From Croceivirga sp. (GTDB taxonomy: Bacteria > Bacteroidota > Bacteroidia > Flavobacteriales > Flavobacteriaceae): DNA of 64,000 nt. This document shows, in pieces, positions 60,604 through 64,000 of the stretch. Under the pieces are notes generated by a model that ran no database searches, was not told where the DNA came from, and saw only the letters and a list, made by a program, of their open reading frames with translations. The stretch spans positions 1 through 64,000 of the forward strand of contig JANQSA010000062.1 of NCBI GenBank assembly GCA_028284285.1, written 5' to 3'. A program made the translations under genes and the position numbers. Every line of letters begins with the position of its first letter. The stretch's first letter is position 1.

Positions 60604-60632
60604 AAAAAGGCTCCCATAAGAGAGCCTTTTTT
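60604..60632 (-). terminator. Rho-independent terminator after the 60653-61420 gene
   Basis: AAAAAGGCTC (60604-60613) pairs with GAGCCTTTTT (60622-60631) over an 8-nt loop; in the minus-strand transcript the stem is followed by a U-run. It separates this unit from the serine hydrolase genes. Confidence 0.75.
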
Positions 60633-60652
60633 AAAATAGTATATCCGTGTTG

Positions 60653-61420
60653 CTACCCTCCGGCAACTACGGCTTCTACTTTGCCATCTGCACCGCTAAG
60701 ATCCGGCCTAAACATCCATAACTCTTCGTATTCTCCATTGGTACAGGCTTCCACTTCTTTTAAAAAACCGGGAAAACTGCCCGCTCCATGCACTTCCTCA
60801 AACCATTGGGGAAAGGTGTTGGCTTCACCTTTCCAGGCTGATTTTTCAAAAAAGTCTACCCAGACATAATCCTGCCCGTCATTATTGGCTAATTCGTTCA
60901 TATATGAGCCCCATTGATGATCCGGATCCTTTTCCTTATACACCTTTTGTACCTTGTCCAATACCGTCATAAATTCCATTTGTTTAAAACGTTTGACGTC
61001 AATTACAAAAACGGCAAGATTTTTTAAGGCAAAATCTTTGCTAAAATTAGAATGCTTCATGTCATTTTTCCAATAAGTAGTTTCCATGACGGCTTCCGCA
61101 TAAGGAGCTACATTGGTATTCCAATCCGCAGTATGCGCTTCATCAGGATTGTTGGCTTCATCAAAAGCGGCCCAGGAAGTGGGCCCCATACTCCAGATAT
61201 ATTTACCTGAATTTTTGCCACTGGCAATCCAAAAGACGCTCACGGTTGCCGGCCCATCTGCATGGTATTTTTTATTGTGAGCAGCGATCCCGGCCTCAAA
61301 CTCTGTAATCTTTGCCGAATGTGGGGTGAGCATTACATTCATGAATACAGGTTCCTGTGGGCGATCCTGCGCCGTTATAACAAAAGGAACCAAAAGTAAA
61401 ATTAATAGTGTTCTTCTCAT
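60653..61420 (-). CDS. Secreted protein of unknown function, NIPSNAP/ABM-like, copy A
   Basis: This 255-residue protein has a signal peptide (about 1-17, ending VITAQ). Two apparent ferredoxin-like (dimeric alpha-beta barrel) halves follow: MLTPHSAKITEFEAGIAAHNKKYH with VFWIASGKNSGKYIWSMG, and FVIDVKRFKQMEFMTVLDKVQKVY with SYMNELANNDGQDYVWVDFFE. The end, EYEELWMFRPDLS, resembles the end of the protein at 62011-62781 (KYEEFIGRMRPDMA). I do not recognise a characterised relative. It is separated by 26 nt from an NTF2-like lipoprotein gene. Confidence 0.75.
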   Translation of the reverse strand: MRRTLLILLLVPFVITAQDRPQEPVFMNVMLTPHSAKITEFEAGIAAHNKKYHADGPATVSVFWIASGKNSGKYIWSMGPTSWAAFDEANNPDEAHTADWNTNVAPYAEAVMETTYWKNDMKHSNFSKDFALKNLAVFVIDVKRFKQMEFMTVLDKVQKVYKEKDPDHQWGSYMNELANNDGQDYVWVDFFEKSAWKGEANTFPQWFEEVHGAGSFPGFLKEVEACTNGEYEELWMFRPDLSGADGKVEAVVAGG

Positions 61421-61446
61421 TTTTATTGTCTTTTAAAGAGTATTTA

Positions 61447-61956
61447 TTATTCCGATTCGTTTTCGGCCATTTCGGCTTCTGCTGCTATTTTTTGAAGCTC
61501 CAGAACCACCTCCGTGGGATCCCAATACCCATATTCCCTGACGATTTTGCCTTCAACGAATTGATAGGTGAGATGTACCGGGATGTCAATCTCCTTTCCA
61601 GTTGCGGCAATTGTACCTTTCCAATTCACCCAACAATTCACCCAGGTTTCTCCGTTATCCGGAATTACCTTTTCGTATTCCTGGTTGTCTTCTTCAAATG
61701 CCCGTACGGAATAGCTGGCATCGTTTTGTTTATGATATTCCATTACTTCAGCTGGTGATAAAGGATTATCCTTGGTATTGTAATAGGTTTTGGAGCTATC
61801 AGCATACATACTGGTATCATAGGACTTACCGTCATAGTTGGCGAGCAACTGTTTGACAGTATCAATTTCAGATGAATTCTGAGTATAGCGAACAGGACCT
61901 TGATTGCAACCCAGGAATAGCAACAACGCTATTCCCAAGAAAAGTGTTTTTTTCAT
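61447..61956 (-). CDS. NTF2-like lipoprotein
   Basis: This 169-residue protein has a lipoprotein signal ending LFLGC (residue 17), then NQGPVRYT. An NTF2-like domain follows: SEIDTVKQLLANYDGKSYDTSMYADSSKTYYNTK at the start and NCWVNWKGTIAATGKEIDIPVHLTYQFVEGKIVREYGYWD at the end. It lies between the two NIPSNAP/ABM-like genes and likely belongs to the same three-gene unit. No activity can be named. Confidence 0.78.
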   Translation of the reverse strand: MKKTLFLGIALLLFLGCNQGPVRYTQNSSEIDTVKQLLANYDGKSYDTSMYADSSKTYYNTKDNPLSPAEVMEYHKQNDASYSVRAFEEDNQEYEKVIPDNGETWVNCWVNWKGTIAATGKEIDIPVHLTYQFVEGKIVREYGYWDPTEVVLELQKIAAEAEMAENESE

Positions 61957-62010
61957 GATTGGTTTATTTAAAAGGTTGATAAAACCCGGCAGAGCTACCG
62001 GGCTTAGGGG

Positions 62011-62781
62011 TTACATGCTTGAAGGGGAATACGCCATATCGGGACGCATGCGGCCTATAAACTCTTCGTATTTCAGCAAATTGCCAAATAAATCCTGCAT
62101 CATACGATTACCCTCTTCCCCAAGAAGCGCCTCGTTAGCCTTGCTTTTGGTAGCATAGTCTACTTCATCCTTAGCGGCTACAGCAACCATAAAGAATTCC
62201 CCTCGTGTTCCAAAACCGCTTTTATAGACGCGGTAATGCACCTGGGAACCTTTCGCCTCGAACATTTTTTTAATGGACTGCATCTTTTCCAAAATCATTT
62301 TCCGATCCCCGGGAGTATAGTGGAGATAGTGAAACTTTCGATAATCCTGGCCCTCGGGAGTTTGCGTAATGCCTCCTGGCATATAGGAGAGTTCCTTGTC
62401 CAAATGAATAACATAGTTTTGCTCAATATCATAACATTTATCCATTCGTTCAAAAAGGTCAGCCATGGCGGTACCGCCCATTTTTTCGGCTAAGGTTTCA
62501 AAAATGGGTTTTTCAATGTCCGACATACTCTCAATAGGGCTTACCCATAAATACCGTGAATCCGCGGTATTGGTTACGATAACATTCATTTCTTGAATGC
62601 TATGCTTTTTCATATTGTCTGTGAGCTCTTTGCAAACAGTTTCATATTCACCTACCATGGAAGGCTTTACCACATCTTCGTGTACCCAATAGGCCTGCGT
62701 TGTTTTTTCTTGTGCAAAGATTGCACAACTAAGCGTCATTACTAGTAAAGCCATAATTGGCTTTATTCCGGATGTTCTCAT
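62011..62781 (-). CDS. Secreted protein of unknown function, NIPSNAP/ABM-like, copy B
   Basis: This 256-residue exported protein (signal about 1-23, ending AIFAQ) has two repeated alpha-beta units: VHEDVVKPSMVGEYETVCKELTDNMKKH with NVIVTNTADSRYLWVSPIESM, and FHYLHYTPGDRKMILEKMQSIKKMF with HYRVYKSGFGTRGEFFMVAV. The overall size, the position of the repeats and the MRPDM ending match the protein at 60653-61420, so they look like diverged paralogues. A dimeric alpha-beta barrel fold is inferred. Confidence 0.75.
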   Translation of the reverse strand: MRTSGIKPIMALLVMTLSCAIFAQEKTTQAYWVHEDVVKPSMVGEYETVCKELTDNMKKHSIQEMNVIVTNTADSRYLWVSPIESMSDIEKPIFETLAEKMGGTAMADLFERMDKCYDIEQNYVIHLDKELSYMPGGITQTPEGQDYRKFHYLHYTPGDRKMILEKMQSIKKMFEAKGSQVHYRVYKSGFGTRGEFFMVAVAAKDEVDYATKSKANEALLGEEGNRMMQDLFGNLLKYEEFIGRMRPDMAYSPSSM

Positions 62782-63135
62782 ATCGGTTGATTTAATTAGT
62801 TACTGCTTGAAATAAGAAACAACTTGCGATTCTCCTAGTTCTGTATCCGTTTAAAACGCAAGTAAAGCGATCAAATACTATATCGTGAAGGGGCCCGACG
62901 AAAACCGTGTAGGGGGAAATAATTGGGGTTTTCCTTGTTAAAAGATAGGGAAAAACTGGTAATCAAGGAGTTATTTCTTTGAAAATGTTAATAATTCATT
63001 CGAAAAGTAGCAGGTATCTACTGGTTTTTTGAGAATCCTACTACAACCCGGCAATAAAATCGAACAGTTCGGTCTCTCTTAATTTTCTCAAAAAGGGAAT
63101 TCCATGACTTTTGACTCATCAAACAACGAACAGTC
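62782..63135. other. Divergent intergenic region before the TonB-dependent receptor
   Basis: 354 bp between the minus-strand unknown gene and the plus-strand receptor. AT-rich with several T-runs; I found no exact TAnnTTTG element, no hairpin terminator and no small gene. Confidence 0.4.
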
Positions 63136-64000
63136 ATGAAAAACCAAATTGTACTACTAGCAGCGCTTATGATACCCTGGTTTTCATCCGCTCAGACCCA
63201 GGTGAATGGTATCGTAACCGATAAATCAGGTAATCCGATATCCGGCGCTAACGTGTATCTGGAAGGCACCTACGACGGGGCTTCTACTGTGGCCGACGGA
63301 AGTTTTTATTTTGAGACCAGCGAATCCGGTACGAATACCCTGGTGATCTCCGTACTAGGATATGAACCTCACTATGAAATGGGGGAGATAGGGTATTTCA
63401 AAAACCTCAATATCGTATTGGTAGAAGCCATTAATCAACTCACCGGGGTAACGCTTTCGGCAGGTACTTTTGAAGCCGGGGATAATTCCAAGGTTTCCGT
63501 CCTAAAACCTTTGGATATTGTTACTACAGCGGGAGTGGCAGGGGACTTTGTAGCGGCATTACAGACCCTTCCCGGTACCACAACGGTAAATGAGGACGGC
63601 CGGCTTTTTGTTCGGGGAGGCGCTGCCGGGGAGACCCAGGTTTTTATTGATGGGCTTCGGGTATTCCAACCCTTTAATGCTACTGCCAATAACGTTCCTA
63701 CCCGGGGCCGATTTTCTCCTTTTCTGTTCAAAGGAATTACGTTTAGTACAGGAGGGTACTCTGCAGAATACGGACAAGCGCTTTCCAGCGTATTACTACT
63801 GAATACCACTGATGTGCCGGATCAGGAAAAGACAGATATTTCGGCCATGTCAGTTGGTGGAGGCCTGGGACATACGGAGATATGGGGAGATGCCTCCCTG
63901 AGTTTTAATACCCAATACATTAATTTATCGCCCTATGAGACTTTAATTCCTTCCACACAGGGCATGCGATGGAACAGTCCCTTTGAATCCATTGCCGGGG
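63136..64000 (+). CDS. TonB-dependent receptor with carboxypeptidase-regulatory-like domain (partial)
   Basis: The frame opens at ATG 63136 and runs off the window after 288 codons. It has a signal peptide (about 1-19, ending FSSAQ), a carboxypeptidase-regulatory-like domain (about 21-100, VNGIVTDKSGNPISGANVYLEGT), and a plug domain with VRGGAAGETQVFIDG and GYSAEYGQALSSVL. It lacks the SusC-specific EVVVIGYG segment, so it is a general TonB-dependent transporter rather than a SusC. The substrate is unknown. Confidence 0.9.
   Translation, partial: MKNQIVLLAALMIPWFSSAQTQVNGIVTDKSGNPISGANVYLEGTYDGASTVADGSFYFETSESGTNTLVISVLGYEPHYEMGEIGYFKNLNIVLVEAINQLTGVTLSAGTFEAGDNSKVSVLKPLDIVTTAGVAGDFVAALQTLPGTTTVNEDGRLFVRGGAAGETQVFIDGLRVFQPFNATANNVPTRGRFSPFLFKGITFSTGGYSAEYGQALSSVLLLNTTDVPDQEKTDISAMSVGGGLGHTEIWGDASLSFNTQYINLSPYETLIPSTQGMRWNSPFESIAG

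Overview
The window is chromosomal DNA from a Bacteroidota bacterium, most likely an aerobic, probably marine member of the Flavobacteriia. The evidence is two SusC/SusD pairs, Bacteroidota-type promoter elements (TTTG, about 20 nt, TAnnTTTG), few Shine-Dalgarno sequences, sulfatases with a formylglycine-generating enzyme, and many family types typical of flavobacteria (DUF6090, PspC/PadR cluster, GIN-domain protein, kinase-less propeller regulators). I saw no rRNA, tRNA, insertion sequence, prophage or CRISPR array.

Positions 1-15,900 hold a first polysaccharide utilization locus (PUL1), almost all on the minus strand. It has a family 43 glycosidase, two sulfatases, a formylglycine-generating enzyme, a membrane-spanning propeller/LuxR regulator, SusC, SusD and a PKD-domain glycan-binding lipoprotein cut by the window edge. 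The target looks like a sulfated polysaccharide, but its identity cannot be read from the sequence.

Positions 16,185-34,059 hold a second locus (PUL2) on the plus strand. It has a second propeller/LuxR regulator, SusC, SusD, a double LamG surface glycan-binding lipoprotein, two tandem GH144-type (PF10091) glucanases, a GH3 beta-glucosidase, an alpha/beta-hydrolase esterase, a sulfatase and an endonuclease/exonuclease/phosphatase-fold phosphodiesterase. GH144 plus GH3 points to beta-1,2-glucan. The three extra enzymes suggest the glucan is decorated, for example like bacterial periplasmic or cyclic glucans; this is inference. Direct-repeat boxes with exact 11-bp spacing lie upstream of the regulator and upstream of susC and are good operator candidates.

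Positions 34,260-54,800 are mostly housekeeping and stress genes: a TauE/SafE transporter, thioredoxin reductase, a PadR/PspC/GIN cluster, two Crp/Fnr regulators, a NUDIX hydrolase, a PBP4-type carboxypeptidase, a divergent OxyR/Dps pair, GNAT, DoxX, PaiB and two DUF6090 proteins.

Positions 54,780-57,640 contain a duplicated module in complementary decay: a small membrane peptide plus DUF6090, with the peptide broken in one copy and DUF6090 truncated in the other. Positions 57,650-62,781 encode two class-C beta-lactamase-like serine hydrolases and secreted proteins of unknown function. At 63,136 a TonB-dependent receptor starts and runs off the window.
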